Part shown: positions 1 through 9,708 of the stretch, one piece after another
Position numbering within the stretch: position 1 is the first letter of the stretch
Layout of the letters: every line of letters starts with the position of its first letter
Assembly: GCA_903927265.1 (NCBI GenBank)
Contig: CAIYMF010000256.1
Location: 1 to 57,739 of the forward strand
Origin: an uncultured bacterium
GTDB taxonomy: Bacteria > Actinomycetota > Actinomycetes > S36-B12 > CAIYMF01
Length of the DNA: 57,739 nucleotides
Direction: 5' to 3'
Translations under genes and position numbers: made by a program
The notes under the pieces: generated by a model
Databases searched by the model: none
Told to the model about the DNA's origin: nothing
What the model saw: only the letters and a program-made list of their open reading frames with translations

Positions 1-1
1 C

Positions 2-1024
2 GCCGAGAACCCTGCGCTCGCCTATGACTACACGTGGAAGGGCAACACGGTACTCATCGTTACTGATGGCACCGCGGTGCTCGGACTCGGTGACATCGGG
101 CCGATGGCCGCCCTTCCTGTGATGGAGGGCAAGGCACTGCTCTTCAAGGAATTCGCCGACGTCGACGCTGTGCCGATCTGCCTTGACACCAAGGACGTCG
201 ACGAAATCATTGAGACCGTGGTTCGTCTCGCGCCGGCGTACGGCGGTGTCAACCTCGAGGACATTTCCGCTCCCCGTTGCTTCGAGATTGAGAAACGACT
301 GCAAGAGCGGCTCGACATTCCGATCTTTCACGACGACCAGCACGGAACGGCAGTGGTCGTGCTGGCAGCGCTGATCAGCGCCGCGCGAGTGACAGGGCGC
401 TCATTGGCAGACCTTCGCGTGGTGATGTCAGGCGCCGGTGCTGCCGGCGTGGCAGTGTCAACGATGCTCGTCGAAGCGGGCGTGGGCGATATCGCCGTGG
501 CCGACACCAAGGGCATCATCCACCACACGCGCGATGATCTCACTGAGGTCAAAACGCTACTCGCGTCGCGCACCAACTCCTCAAACCTCACCGGCACGAT
601 GGTCGCTGCACTTGAAGGCGCTGACGTTTTCATCGGCCTGTCATCGGGTCAGGTTCCCGACGAGGCGGTGGCGTCGATGGCGCCCAATTCCATCATCTTT
701 GCGCTGGCCAATCCCAACCCTGAGATTCATCCCGAGGTTGCCAATCGCACAGCAGCGGTCGTCGCAACAGGGCGCAGTGACTTCCCGAACCAGATCAACA
801 ACGTGTTGGCGTTCCCCGGAATTTTCCGCGGAGCCCTCGACACTCGCTCAACTCGCATCACTGAAGGAATGAAGCTGGCAGCAGCGAACGCGCTTGCCGA
901 TCTGGTCGGCGACGAGGCGCGACCCGACTACGTCATTCCAAACGTGTTCGACCGTCGCGTCGGAGTTGCTGTTTCTAGCGCCGTTGCCGCTGCAGCACGC
1001 GCCGAGGGTGTCGCGCGCCGCTAG
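2..1024 (+). CDS. NAD(P)-dependent malic enzyme, 5'-truncated by window edge
   Basis: Malic enzymes oxidatively decarboxylate malate to pyruvate and reduce NAD(P), linking the TCA cycle to pyruvate in the cytoplasm. The reading frame is open from base 2, so the N-terminus lies outside the window. Visible family motifs are VTDGTAVLGLGDIGP, FHDDQHGTAVV in the catalytic half, the Rossmann motif GAGAAGVAV in the NAD-binding half, and LANPNPEI near the end. About 340 residues are present, against roughly 400 for small bacterial malic enzymes, so little is missing. Its TAG stop shares the bases CTAG with the stop of the convergent aldolase gene. Cofactor preference cannot be read from the sequence. 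Confidence 0.95.
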   Translation, partial: AENPALAYDYTWKGNTVLIVTDGTAVLGLGDIGPMAALPVMEGKALLFKEFADVDAVPICLDTKDVDEIIETVVRLAPAYGGVNLEDISAPRCFEIEKRLQERLDIPIFHDDQHGTAVVVLAALISAARVTGRSLADLRVVMSGAGAAGVAVSTMLVEAGVGDIAVADTKGIIHHTRDDLTEVKTLLASRTNSSNLTGTMVAALEGADVFIGLSSGQVPDEAVASMAPNSIIFALANPNPEIHPEVANRTAAVVATGRSDFPNQINNVLAFPGIFRGALDTRSTRITEGMKLAAANALADLVGDEARPDYVIPNVFDRRVGVAVSSAVAAAARAEGVARR

Positions 1025-2043
1025 GCAAGTTGCGTACGTACGGCAGAGACGAACGTGTCGATGTCGTTCTCGGTGGTGTCCCACGAGCACATCCAGCGCA
1101 CCTGGTTACTCGCCTCATCCCACACGTAGAACGGCGTCACTTCTTGCAGCGGCTCGATGGCTGCGCGGGGGATGATGGGGAACAGTCCGTTTGCTTGAAC
1201 TGGCAGACCAATCTCGATGCCGGCCACGTCGCTCACTCCATCAAGTAGGCGGTGCGCCATCGCGTTGGCGTGTGAGGCATTACGTAGCCACAGGTCACCT
1301 TCAAGAAGCGCAACGAACTGCGCTGAGAAGAAGCGCATCTTGCTCGCCAACTGCATCGACTGCTTGCGTGCGAAGCCCATCACTTCGGCGAGTTCAGGTC
1401 GCAAGCACACGACGGCTTCGGCTGCGAGTGCGCCGTTCTTGGTGCCGCCATACGACACCATGTCGACGCCCACGTCAGTGGTGAAGGCACGCAGCGGAAC
1501 TCCGAGAGTAGCCGCGGCATTGCTGATGCGTGCCCCATCGAGATGCAAGTACATGTCGAGGGAATGGGCGAGTTCGGCGAGCGCGCCGATTTCGTCGGGG
1601 GAGTAGGCCGTGCCCATCTCGGTTGTCTGCGTGATGGAGATGACTCGCGGCTGTGCGTGATGCACGACTCCCACGCCGAAATGCACTGACCGCACGAGGT
1701 CGGGAGTCAGCTTGCCGTCGGGAGTCGCAACATCAATGAGTTTCACTCCGAGTTGATGCTCGGGTGCGCCGCCTTCGTCAACGTTGATGTGTGCCGTGGA
1801 TGCGCAGATCACTGCTTCCCACGGACGCAGCATTGCCTGCAGTCCAACAACGTTCGCTCCGGTTCCGTTGAACACGGGGAACGCACGTGCGTCGGCCCCG
1901 AAGTGCTGGCGGAACGCGGCGTCGGCGCGCGCGGTCACATCGTCGTCGCCGTATGCCTTGGCGTGATCGATGTTGGCGGCAGCAATCGCCTCAAGAACCT
2001 CTGGGTGAACACCGGCGTAGTTGTCGCTCGCGAAACTGCGCAT
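1021..2043 (-). CDS. low-specificity L-threonine aldolase (PLP-dependent)
   Basis: This 340-residue protein belongs to the beta-eliminating lyase / threonine aldolase family (fold type I PLP enzymes), which cleaves L-threonine or allo-threonine to glycine and acetaldehyde. The N-terminal SFASDNYAGVHPEVLEAI is typical. FNGTGANVVGLQAM forms the phosphate-binding segment, HLDGARISNA holds the PLP-ring aspartate, and the Schiff-base lysine is about K202 in SYGGTKNGA. The start codon overlaps the stop of the upstream SDR gene by one base (TGATG on the minus strand), so the two are probably co-transcribed and translationally coupled. Cytoplasmic. Its exact stereospecificity is not visible. Confidence 0.92.
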   Translation of the reverse strand: MRSFASDNYAGVHPEVLEAIAAANIDHAKAYGDDDVTARADAAFRQHFGADARAFPVFNGTGANVVGLQAMLRPWEAVICASTAHINVDEGGAPEHQLGVKLIDVATPDGKLTPDLVRSVHFGVGVVHHAQPRVISITQTTEMGTAYSPDEIGALAELAHSLDMYLHLDGARISNAAATLGVPLRAFTTDVGVDMVSYGGTKNGALAAEAVVCLRPELAEVMGFARKQSMQLASKMRFFSAQFVALLEGDLWLRNASHANAMAHRLLDGVSDVAGIEIGLPVQANGLFPIIPRAAIEPLQEVTPFYVWDEASNQVRWMCSWDTTENDIDTFVSAVRTQLA

Positions 2044-2780
2044 CAGGAGTTTCCGACCAGTCGAACGCGTTGACCGTTCATCGTCGCGGCCGCGTCGCTC
2101 GAGACGTACGTCATGGTGTCAGCGAGATGCTGCGCTGTGCTGAAGCCAGACCAGTCTCTCTGCGGATCGGCCTCAACCATCGCCGGCGTCGCGATCGCGT
2201 TCACGACGACGATGTTGGCCGTCGCGGTGCTGCCCTTGAATCGATCGGCGAGCGACAAGACAGCAGCGTCGCTTCCCGCCTTGGCGATCGAGTAGGCAGC
2301 CGCAGTTCCGCTGGGTGCACTTGCGATGGGTGCTGACACGCTGACGAAGCGGCCGTGTGGTGACTTCATGAGTGCGGGAGCCGCGACACGCGCCACATGC
2401 ACGGTGGTTCGGATTGCGAGGCTGAACAGAAGGTCGAAGTCATCGAGCGGTTCGTCCTCGAAGTTCACTCCGCCGCGGTAGCCGCCGACGAGGTGCCAGA
2501 CCGCGTCGAGTCCGTTCATCGCCGCGACGAGTTCACCCATCGCACGGCCGACTGTGGGTGCGTCGAGAAGATCGATGGCCGACGCTCGCTCGATGCTGCC
2601 AGGCCCATCGGTCAGTGACTGGCGCAACGCGTCGATGGTGTCGAAGCCTCGGTCCCAGAGGGCCACTCGGGCACCTGCCGCAACAGCGGTGGCAGCGGCG
2701 ATCGGGCCAAGGCCCCCACCGGCTCCCGTGATGAGCACTCGTCGACCGAGAAGTGGTGTGGTGGTCATGGGGTGAATCAT
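2043..2780 (-). CDS. SDR-family NAD(P)-dependent oxidoreductase
   Basis: This is a 245-residue short-chain dehydrogenase/reductase. The glycine-rich cofactor motif TGAGGGLG lies near residue 20. The active-site region reads SAPIASAPSGTAAAYSIAKAG, giving the S...YxxxK arrangement of the classical SDR catalytic triad. The substrate is not predictable. It is the first gene of a two-gene unit with the threonine aldolase, overlapping it by one base. Two in-frame starts are possible (2780 and 2768), and neither has a clear Shine-Dalgarno sequence; the longer one is given. A divergent oxidoreductase gene begins 55 bp away. Confidence 0.88.
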   Translation of the reverse strand: MIHPMTTTPLLGRRVLITGAGGGLGPIAAATAVAAGARVALWDRGFDTIDALRQSLTDGPGSIERASAIDLLDAPTVGRAMGELVAAMNGLDAVWHLVGGYRGGVNFEDEPLDDFDLLFSLAIRTTVHVARVAAPALMKSPHGRFVSVSAPIASAPSGTAAAYSIAKAGSDAAVLSLADRFKGSTATANIVVVNAIATPAMVEADPQRDWSGFSTAQHLADTMTYVSSDAAATMNGQRVRLVGNS

Positions 2781-2823
2781 GCCGTGGTTGCGCCGTGCCT
2801 GCCTCTCCGGGGGAGGGACCGGC

Positions 2824-2829
2824 TAGCGT
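2824..2829 (+). promoter_or_regulatory. -10 box TAGCGT, leaderless-type promoter
   Basis: A TANNNT hexamer ends 6 nt before the ATG at 2836, so transcription would begin at or next to the start codon. There is no Shine-Dalgarno sequence in the gap and no clear -35 box. The same arrangement recurs at several other genes in this window. Confidence 0.5.
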
Positions 2830-2835
2830 TATGCC

Positions 2836-3804
2836 ATGTTCGCCGTCAGCGCTGCCAGCATCCATCCCGACAATCCGATCGAGGGCCTGTACCTCGGCGA
2901 TCACGCCGACCCCGAGCCTCCGGAAGGGTGGGCCGTCGTTGATGTGAAGGCCGCGGCACTCAACCACCACGATCTGTGGACCCTCAAAGGGGTGGGCATC
3001 AAGGCCGAGCAGTTGCCCATCATCCTGGGCTGCGACGCCGCGGGAATCGCCGACGATGGCACGGAAGTCATCGTGCATGCGGTCATTGGTGATCCGGCCG
3101 CCGGTGGTGGTGACGAGACGCTCGATCCTAAGCGCTCGTTGCTCAGTGAGGTGTACAACGGAACCCTCGCCGAGAAGGTCATGGTGCCGCGCCGCAACCT
3201 CGTGGCTAAGCCCGCCGCGCTCTCGTGGCAGGAAGCTGCCTGTCTGCCCACGGCATGGCTCACCGCGTACCGCATGCTCACCACCCGTGGTGCCCTGACC
3301 GCTGGCCAAACGGTCGTGGTGCAGGGCGCTGGCGGGGGAGTCGCGACGGCTGCGATCGTTCTCGCGAAGGCGCTGGGCGCGCGAGTCTGGACGACGAGCC
3401 GCGACGAAGCAAAGCGGGCCCGTGCACTCGAACTCGGTGCCGACGATGTATTCGAATCCGGCGCACGACTTCCTGAACGCGTCGACCTCGTCATCGAAAC
3501 GGTGGGGCAAGCAACGTGGGATCACTCGCTGAAATCACTGCGCCCGGGCGGTCGCATCGTCGTGTCGGGTGCCACGAGCGGTGCCGCCCCGAGTGCTGAC
3601 CTCAATCGCGTGTTCTTCCTGCAGTTGAGCGTGATCGGATCAACGATGGGAACTCTGGGCGAACTCCAAGCGCTGACAGCGCTCTGTGCTGATCAGGGCG
3701 TGCGCCCGCTCATTGATTCAGAGTTCTCACTGCGCGACGCCACCTCGGCGTTTGAGCGACTGGCCGCCGGTGAGGCATTCGGAAAGATCGTCCTCACCGC
3801 CTGA
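2836..3804 (+). CDS. zinc-binding-dehydrogenase-like MDR, quinone oxidoreductase type
   Basis: This 322-residue medium-chain dehydrogenase/reductase has a GroES-like N-terminal domain with the family signature ALNHHDLWTLKG and LGCDAAGIADDGTEV. Its Rossmann domain contains VVVQGAGGGVATAAIVLAKALGARV. The cysteine cluster of the structural zinc lobe is absent, which fits the NADPH:quinone reductase / zinc-independent branch rather than a zinc alcohol dehydrogenase. The likely reaction is NADPH-dependent reduction of a quinone or enone, but the substrate is unknown. The ATG start follows a leaderless-type -10 box by 6 nt. A DUF4184 gene follows after one base, suggesting a two-gene transcript. 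Confidence 0.88.
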   Translation: MFAVSAASIHPDNPIEGLYLGDHADPEPPEGWAVVDVKAAALNHHDLWTLKGVGIKAEQLPIILGCDAAGIADDGTEVIVHAVIGDPAAGGGDETLDPKRSLLSEVYNGTLAEKVMVPRRNLVAKPAALSWQEAACLPTAWLTAYRMLTTRGALTAGQTVVVQGAGGGVATAAIVLAKALGARVWTTSRDEAKRARALELGADDVFESGARLPERVDLVIETVGQATWDHSLKSLRPGGRIVVSGATSGAAPSADLNRVFFLQLSVIGSTMGTLGELQALTALCADQGVRPLIDSEFSLRDATSAFERLAAGEAFGKIVLTA

Positions 3805-3805
3805 C

Positions 3806-4609
3806 ATGCCCTACACCTTGGCGCACCCGGCACTGATTGTGCCGCTGCGTCGGTGGATCGTGCTCGGTGCTGCTGCTGCCGGTGCGATGACACCCGACTT
3901 TGGTTACTACCTGCCGCTTGCTGTGGTGAACCGGGTGCCGTATCCGTCGGCCGCTTTCACTCATTCGTTGCTCGGTGCGGTGACCTTCGACACGATCGTC
4001 GGCCTCGTTGCGTACATCATCTGGCGATGGCCAGTACGCACGGAATTGTTGGGGTCCCTTCCCACGCCGTGGTCAACCCAGACTCTTGCTCGCACGGCTG
4101 TGGTGTTGCCCAGTCGTACGCCGGCGATGCGCGCTGTGCTGTTAGTGGTGTCGGTCATGGTGGGCGCCATCACCCACGTGCTCCTCGACATCGTGACTCA
4201 TGAGAGAGCCGGAACGCCGGGCTTCATCGCTGACGAGAACGTACTGGGTCTTCCGGTCTCAGCATTCCTGCAACGCGGACTGTCGATTGTGGGTCTTGGT
4301 CTGCTCGCGTGGTGGATAGCGCGAGAAATTCACGACATTGCGCCCCTCTCGGGTTTGTACCCGACGCGCCGGATGACGCTCTACATCGGAAGCGTCATCG
4401 TTGCGGCGCTTCTTGGCGCCGGGCTCTTCGTGCGCGACTACCCGCCGATCACTGAGGGCAATGCGGTGATTGCAGTTCTGCTCGGTTTCACGGCCGGCGG
4501 CGCCTTCGCGCTGGTTGCGGTGTCAGTTGCGCTCGTTATTCATCATCGTCATCGAGTCGCGCGAGCCATGTCGCAAGGCGTTCGATCGGAACCTCGAAGT
4601 CGGGGTTGA
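3806..4609 (+). CDS. DUF4184 family membrane protein
   Basis: This 267-residue protein opens with MPYTLAHPALIVPLRRW, the hallmark of DUF4184, followed by GAMTPDFGYYLPL and AFTHSLLGAV. The conserved Pro/Asp/His pattern resembles membrane-bound metal-dependent hydrolases of the YdjM type. About six hydrophobic segments are visible, with ITHVLLDIVTH in the middle. The frame is open further upstream into the preceding gene, but the family N-terminus and the one-base gap after the preceding stop fix the start at 3806. Its last 74 bases overlap the convergent DUF6104 gene on the other strand. Its function is unknown. Confidence 0.85.
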   Translation: MPYTLAHPALIVPLRRWIVLGAAAAGAMTPDFGYYLPLAVVNRVPYPSAAFTHSLLGAVTFDTIVGLVAYIIWRWPVRTELLGSLPTPWSTQTLARTAVVLPSRTPAMRAVLLVVSVMVGAITHVLLDIVTHERAGTPGFIADENVLGLPVSAFLQRGLSIVGLGLLAWWIAREIHDIAPLSGLYPTRRMTLYIGSVIVAALLGAGLFVRDYPPITEGNAVIAVLLGFTAGGAFALVAVSVALVIHHRHRVARAMSQGVRSEPRSRG

Positions 4610-4712
4610 TGTCGACGAACTCGCGTAAGCGATCGGCGAGCCATTCCAGGCTCACTTCCTCTTCGCCCCGACGTGCGGCGAGCTCCTCAATACCTCTGTC
4701 AGTGAAGTACAT
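4536..4712 (-). CDS. DUF6104 family small protein
   Basis: This is a 58-residue acidic protein beginning MYFTDRGIEELAARRGEEEV and continuing with EWLADRLREFVDINPDFEVP and ERLATWLARLDDD. I recognise this as the small actinobacterial DUF6104 family, which is habitually encoded next to kgd. It starts 5 bp after the kgd stop, with an AGGAAC Shine-Dalgarno-like sequence, so it belongs to the kgd transcript. It is predicted to be helical and soluble, and its function is unknown; the context suggests a partner or accessory of Kgd, which is inference. The final 74 bp lie antisense inside the end of the DUF4184 gene. Confidence 0.88.
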   Translation of the reverse strand: MYFTDRGIEELAARRGEEEVSLEWLADRLREFVDINPDFEVPIERLATWLARLDDDDE

Positions 4713-4717
4713 GGTTC

Positions 4718-7700
4718 CTACTCAAATGCTGTGTTGATGAGGAATGACTGTTCTTCCTCATGACGGTGATGACTGCCGACAGCCGGCGACGACGAGGCGG
4801 GTCGCGTGACACCCGCAATCGTGCGACCAATGAGCGAAGGCACGTTCATGGCAATGAACGACCATGCGCCCATGTTGGCCGGCTCTTCTTGTACCCACTT
4901 GAGTTCGGCGTGGGCGAACGGCGCCAGTGACTCGGGGAGCGTGCGCTGAGGCAACGGGTACAAGCGCTCCATGCGCACGATCGCGGTGGTGGTGTCGGCG
5001 CGCTTCGTGCGCTCGGCGAGCAGGTCGTAGTACACCTTGCCGCTGCAGAGCAGAACGCGCTTAACCTGCGCCGGGTCGACTGATTCGTCACCGATGACCG
5101 CACGGAAGTGACCGTGAGTGAATTCAGAAGTGCTCGACGTTGCCGCTTTGAGTCGCAGCATGGACTTCGGCGTGAACACGATCAGCGGGCGAGTGAGGGC
5201 TGAGTGCACCTGCCACCTCAGGAGGTGGAACATCGATGCGGGGGTCGTGGGTGTCGCGACCGTCATATTGTCTTGCGCGCACATTTGCAGGAAACGCTCG
5301 ATGCGCGCCGATGAGTGATCGGGACCCTGGCCTTCAAAACCGTGCGGCAGAAGCAAGACGAGGGCCGAACGTTGCGCCCACTTCTGCTCACCGCTGCTGA
5401 TGAACTCGTCGATGATGGTTTGTGCGCCATCGGCGAAGTCACCAAATTGCGCTTCCCACATGACGAGCGCATCGGGGCGTGCCACTGAATACCCGTACTC
5501 GAAGCCCATCGCCGCGAACTCGCTGAGAGGCGAGTCGTAGACATACAACTTGCTATCGCCTTCGTAGCACTGCTTGAGCGGCTTGTACTGCCAACCCGTC
5601 GCAGCATCGACGATCACCGCGTGGCGGTGTCCGAACGTTCCGCGGCGGCTGTCTTGACCTGCAAGTCTCACCGAGTGACCCTCGGTGAGCAGTGAACCGA
5701 TGGCAAGCATTTCGCCCATTCCCCAGTCGATTTGATCGGTCTCGACCATTTCGGCACGACGTGCGAGTTGGGGGAGTAGGCGGGGGTGTGCGGTGAAGCC
5801 TTCGGGCAATTCGAGTTGGCTGCGCACGACCCGGTCGACGACGTCACGAGAAATCGACGTATCGACGTCGTACGCCGGAGTTTGCGGCTCGAGTGTTTGC
5901 TGACCTTCGCGTACGACCTGACTGTCGGAAGGGTCGTGCGATTCGTCGGCCGCGCGCGTTTCTTGGAACACGCGCTCAAGTTGGTCGCGGTAATCGCGAA
6001 GTGCAGCCTCGGCCTCTTCGACCGAAATGTCGCCGCGGCCAATCAGACTCTCGGTGTAGATCTTGCGCACCGATCGCTTCTGATCGATGAGTTGGTACAT
6101 GAGTGGCTGGGTGAGTGACGGATCGTCGGCTTCGTTGTGACCACGACGTCGGTAGCAGACAAGGTCGATCGCCACGTCCTTGTGGAACTGCTGCCGGAAC
6201 TCGAACGCGAGTTGAGCGACATACACGCACGCCTCGGGATCGTCACCATTGACGTGGAATACCGGTGCTTGAATGATGCGCGCGGGATCGCTGCAGTAGG
6301 TGGTGCTGCGGCTATAGCGCGGCGACGTCGTAAAGCCCACCTGATTGTTGACGATGACGTGAATCGTGCCGCCCGTGCGGTAGCCACGTAGTTGCGACAA
6401 CTGCAGGGTTTCGACAACCACACCCTGACCGGCAAATGCTGCATCACCGTGCATGAGCACGGGAAGTACGGGGAATGTTTCGCGCGGAAGTAGATCCTGT
6501 CGCGCCCGCACGATTCCTTCGAGCACGGGGTTGACGGCTTCAAGGTGCGAGGGGTTTGCGGCGAGATACACGTCGACACCGGTTCCGTGCACGCTCGTGA
6601 AACGGCCGCTGGTTCCGAGGTGATACTTCACATCTCCTGAACCGTGCACCGACTCTTCGCCGAAGTTGCCCTCGAACTCCATGAAGATCTGGCCGTACGA
6701 CTTGCCAGCGATGTTGGCCAGCACATTGAGTCGTCCACGGTGCGGCATTCCGATGCACACTTCGTTCAGTTCGGCGTCGGCCGCTCCCGTCAGTACTGCG
6801 TCGAGCAACGGAATCGCTGACTCTCCACCTTCGAGTGAGAAGCGCTTCTGGCCCACGTACTTGGTTTGCAGGAAGGTTTCGAACGCCTCAGCAGCGTTGA
6901 GGGTGCGCAGGATGCGCAACTGTTCCTCGCGCGCTGGCTTGGTGTGCGGCACCTCAAGTCGCTCCTGAAGCCATTCGCGCTGCTCAGGATCTTGAATGTG
7001 CATAAATTCAACTGCGACGGTGCGGCAGTACGAGTTGCGAAGCACGCCCAGAATGTCGCGCAGTTTCATCCAGCGTTGACCGCCGAAGCCACCGGTGGCG
7101 AATTCGCGGTCGAGGTCCCAGAGGGTGAGCCCGTGCGACTCGATCTCAAGATCAGGGTGTGTGCGCTGAAGGTATTCGAGCGGGTCGATATCGGCCATCA
7201 GGTGGCCGCGCACCCGGTACGCGTGAATGAGTTCCTGCACGCGTGCGGTCTTGCTCAGTTCATCGTCGTGGGTGGTGGCGATGTCGTGCGCCCACTGAAT
7301 CGGCTTATACGGAATGCGCAGCGAGGCGAAGATCTCCTCGTAGAAGCCGTCGGCTCCGAGTAATAGTTCATGCATGTGCCGTAGGAAGTCGCCGCTCTGC
7401 GCACCCTGAATGATGCGGTGGTCGTACGTCGACGTCAGGGTGAGGATCTTGCTGATGCCCTGCTTGGCAATGGTTTCGGGCGAGGCTCCCTGCCATTCGG
7501 CGGGGTACTCGAGGGCTCCCACGCCGATGATGGCGCCCTGCCCTGCCATCAAGCGTGGCACTGAGTGCACGGTGCCGATGGTGCCAGGGTTCGTGAGGCT
7601 GATGGTGGTGCCGGCGAAGTCGTCGACGACGAGCTTGCCGCCGCGTGCCTTGCGTACGAGGTCGTCGTACATTGCCCAGAACGAGGCGAAATCCAGTGAT

Positions 7701-8335
7701 TGTGCGCCCTTGATACTCGGAACCAGCAACTGCCGGGTTCCGTCGTCCTTGGGAAGGTCGATCGCGAGACCGAGGTTGACCTGCTCGTGCTTCAACACGG
7801 CCGGCTTTCCATTGATCTCGCTGTACGACCAGTTCATGCCGGGTTGGTTGGCCAACGCCTTCACCAACGCATAGGCGATGAAGTGCGTGAAACTCACCTT
7901 GCCGCCGCGAGCGCGCGCCAGGTGGTTGTTGACCACGATGCGGTTGTCGATCAGCAGTTTCGCCGGAACGGCACGCACGCTCGTTGCGATCGGCACTGAC
8001 AGCGAAGCTTCCATATTGGTGACGACTCGTGCTGCTGGGCCTTTGAGCTTGACCGCTTCGGTCTGCTCAACCGGCGTGTGCGACACCGAAGGAGTCGGGG
8101 GCACCACGAAGGGGACGGGGGTGGGAATGGCTGCCGGTGTCTGTTCACGTGCGGCCGGTGCTGGCGGTGGCGTGGGAGTGATCGCGGCCGCATGCTCGGT
8201 GGGCTGGTAGTCGGCGAAGAAGTCCCACCACGCATGGTCAACGGAGTTTCGGTCAGCCACGTACTGCTGGTAGATCTCGTCTACTAGCCAAAGATTGGTT
8301 CCGAAGGTGCTCGGAAGTGATGACTCCGACGGCAC
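4718..8335 (-). CDS. kgd: multifunctional 2-oxoglutarate decarboxylase/dehydrogenase E1-E2 (Kgd/OdhA)
   Basis: About 1205 residues, the length of actinobacterial Kgd/OdhA. In one chain it combines a dihydrolipoamide succinyltransferase-like catalytic domain with thiamine-diphosphate-dependent E1, and decarboxylates 2-oxoglutarate in the TCA cycle. Order of parts: an N-terminal helix ([18 protein letters not shown]); a Pro/Ala-rich linker (about 45-95); an E2-like domain (about 105-345) with [16 protein letters not shown], whose histidine is near 306; and an E1 domain (about 365-1205) with [27 protein letters not shown] and [12 protein letters not shown]. No lipoyl domain is present, as usual for this fusion. 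The GTG at 8335 has GAGAGG upstream; an in-frame GTG at 8350 is the alternative. The DUF6104 gene follows. Confidence 0.96.
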   Translation of the reverse strand: MPSESSLPSTFGTNLWLVDEIYQQYVADRNSVDHAWWDFFADYQPTEHAAAITPTPPPAPAAREQTPAAIPTPVPFVVPPTPSVSHTPVEQTEAVKLKGPAARVVTNMEASLSVPIATSVRAVPAKLLIDNRIVVNNHLARARGGKVSFTHFIAYALVKALANQPGMNWSYSEINGKPAVLKHEQVNLGLAIDLPKDDGTRQLLVPSIKGAQSLDFASFWAMYDDLVRKARGGKLVVDDFAGTTISLTNPGTIGTVHSVPRLMAGQGAIIGVGALEYPAEWQGASPETIAKQGISKILTLTSTYDHRIIQGAQSGDFLRHMHELLLGADGFYEEIFASLRIPYKPIQWAHDIATTHDDELSKTARVQELIHAYRVRGHLMADIDPLEYLQRTHPDLEIESHGLTLWDLDREFATGGFGGQRWMKLRDILGVLRNSYCRTVAVEFMHIQDPEQREWLQERLEVPHTKPAREEQLRILRTLNAAEAFETFLQTKYVGQKRFSLEGGESAIPLLDAVLTGAADAELNEVCIGMPHRGRLNVLANIAGKSYGQIFMEFEGNFGEESVHGSGDVKYHLGTSGRFTSVHGTGVDVYLAANPSHLEAVNPVLEGIVRARQDLLPRETFPVLPVLMHGDAAFAGQGVVVETLQLSQLRGYRTGGTIHVIVNNQVGFTTSPRYSRSTTYCSDPARIIQAPVFHVNGDDPEACVYVAQLAFEFRQQFHKDVAIDLVCYRRRGHNEADDPSLTQPLMYQLIDQKRSVRKIYTESLIGRGDISVEEAEAALRDYRDQLERVFQETRAADESHDPSDSQVVREGQQTLEPQTPAYDVDTSISRDVVDRVVRSQLELPEGFTAHPRLLPQLARRAEMVETDQIDWGMGEMLAIGSLLTEGHSVRLAGQDSRRGTFGHRHAVIVDAATGWQYKPLKQCYEGDSKLYVYDSPLSEFAAMGFEYGYSVARPDALVMWEAQFGDFADGAQTIIDEFISSGEQKWAQRSALVLLLPHGFEGQGPDHSSARIERFLQMCAQDNMTVATPTTPASMFHLLRWQVHSALTRPLIVFTPKSMLRLKAATSSTSEFTHGHFRAVIGDESVDPAQVKRVLLCSGKVYYDLLAERTKRADTTTAIVRMERLYPLPQRTLPESLAPFAHAELKWVQEEPANMGAWSFIAMNVPSLIGRTIAGVTRPASSSPAVGSHHRHEEEQSFLINTAFE

Positions 8336-8418
8336 GTGGCTGCCTCTCACTCGCGGGATGACTGTGAGGCAAGCCTACCCATCGCTGGAGCCACAGCATC
8401 CGGGCGCGGCCAGCTGGG

Positions 8419-9585
8419 TTACAGGCCGAGTCCACGACTGATCACTAACTGCTGAATGCTCGTACTGCCCTCGACAACCCGCAGCATGCGCAGATGGCGA
8501 AGAACGCGTTCAACGGGACCTTCGCGCAGTAAACCCATGCCGCCGAGAGTCTGCAGTGCGCGATCGGCCACCGTGTAGGCCTTCTCGGTGCAGTAGTACT
8601 TGACGATCGAGGCATCGAGCATGGGATTGTCTCCGCGGTCGACTTCCCAGGCGAGGTGGTAGACCAGCCAGCGCATGGCCTCAATGTCGGCCTTGCTGTC
8701 GGCAAGAGGGAACGACACCGACTGGAATTTGCCGATCGGTTTACCAAATGCCGTGCGCGACTGTGCGTGCGCGATGGCCACGTCAAGGCAGTATTCAGCC
8801 AGTCCGAGTGCCTGAGCCCCAATGTGAGCGCGCCCGGAATTGAGGAATTCCATCGCCGTGAAGAAGCCGGTGCCGACTTCGCCGATGACATGATCGTCAG
8901 CGACCCAGGCGTCGTCGAAGAAGAGTTCGGCGGGATGTGAGTCGGCGTGGGTGTATTGAACGCTGCCGCGTCGAAACTGATCGCTCGGAACAAGGAACGC
9001 GGTGATTCCACCTGCGGCGCGCTTTTCAGCGTCGGTCACAGCGAAGACAATCGCGACATCGGCGTGCTCGGCGTTCGTGATGTAGTGCTTGTGACCGTTG
9101 ATGCGCCATCCGTCACCGTCCTTGACGGCTGTCGTGCGAATCGCTTGGGCGTCGGATCCGGCCTCGGGTTCGGTGAGAGCGAAACACATCGACTTCTCGG
9201 CTGACACCAGCGCAGGAAGCCAGGCGTCGCGCACGTGGGTCGGCAGTCGCAGCAGTAGTGGGCTCGGACCGGCGGGATTCGGAGGTGAGATCGCAGCGAG
9301 TGCAAGCCGCATTCCGGTGCGCGCGGCATCCTCGACGAGCAGGGCCGTGCCCAGCGTCGATAACCCCTGACCCCCGACTTCCTCGGGCAGGTAGGCGGCG
9401 TAGAAGCCCTCTTGTGCACTGCGAAGTCGAATGCGTTGGGCAGCGTCGTGGATGACCTCGCGGTCAGGATGCTCAGACCAGTACTCGGTCTGCAGACTCT
9501 CATCGAGTGGGCGCACTTCGCGTTCAAGGAAGGCAGCGAATGAAGCACGCAGGGCGGTGAGTTCCTCCGGGATGCTGAAGTCCAT
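8419..9585 (-). CDS. acyl-CoA dehydrogenase
   Basis: This 388-residue FAD-dependent acyl-CoA dehydrogenase introduces an alpha,beta double bond into an acyl-CoA. Visible elements are the N-terminal FSIPEELTALRASFAAFLE helix, FALTEPEAGSDAQAIRTTAV with NGHKHYITNAEHAD in the mid-domain, and the C-terminal LGGMGLLREGPVERVLR with VVEGSTSIQQLVISRG. The chosen start gives the family length. The frame stays open upstream to 9708, but that extension is made of two copies of a 21-bp direct repeat and looks non-coding. The CAGACT hexamer 6 nt before the ATG could serve as a leaderless-type -10. Chain-length specificity cannot be deduced. Confidence 0.92.
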   Translation of the reverse strand: MDFSIPEELTALRASFAAFLEREVRPLDESLQTEYWSEHPDREVIHDAAQRIRLRSAQEGFYAAYLPEEVGGQGLSTLGTALLVEDAARTGMRLALAAISPPNPAGPSPLLLRLPTHVRDAWLPALVSAEKSMCFALTEPEAGSDAQAIRTTAVKDGDGWRINGHKHYITNAEHADVAIVFAVTDAEKRAAGGITAFLVPSDQFRRGSVQYTHADSHPAELFFDDAWVADDHVIGEVGTGFFTAMEFLNSGRAHIGAQALGLAEYCLDVAIAHAQSRTAFGKPIGKFQSVSFPLADSKADIEAMRWLVYHLAWEVDRGDNPMLDASIVKYYCTEKAYTVADRALQTLGGMGLLREGPVERVLRHLRMLRVVEGSTSIQQLVISRGLGL

Positions 9586-9657
9586 GAGTTCAGTCTGCCC
9601 GAGTGAGGGCTTCGGAGCCATGGTGGCGCCTTCACCGCGGTCAGGTCTTGCGGCCTC

Positions 9658-9708
9658 GTCTCGGGCTTCTTTTGTCACACGAAGACCGTCTCGGGCTTCT
9701 TTGGTCAC
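9658..9708. repeat. pair of 21-bp direct repeats upstream of the acyl-CoA dehydrogenase gene
   Basis: Two 21-bp units beginning GTCTCGGGCTTCTTT lie at 9658-9678 and 9688-9708. They differ at one base and start 30 bp apart, about three helical turns. They fall in the intergenic segment upstream of the gene on the minus strand. The spacing suits a pair of protein-binding sites. Confidence 0.6.

Noticed and set aside
9586-9708. N-terminal extension of the acyl-CoA dehydrogenase with two TKEARD repeats
   Set aside because: The repeat is a DNA-level direct duplication next to a palindrome. The family N-terminus begins at 9585 and the extension resembles no known domain.
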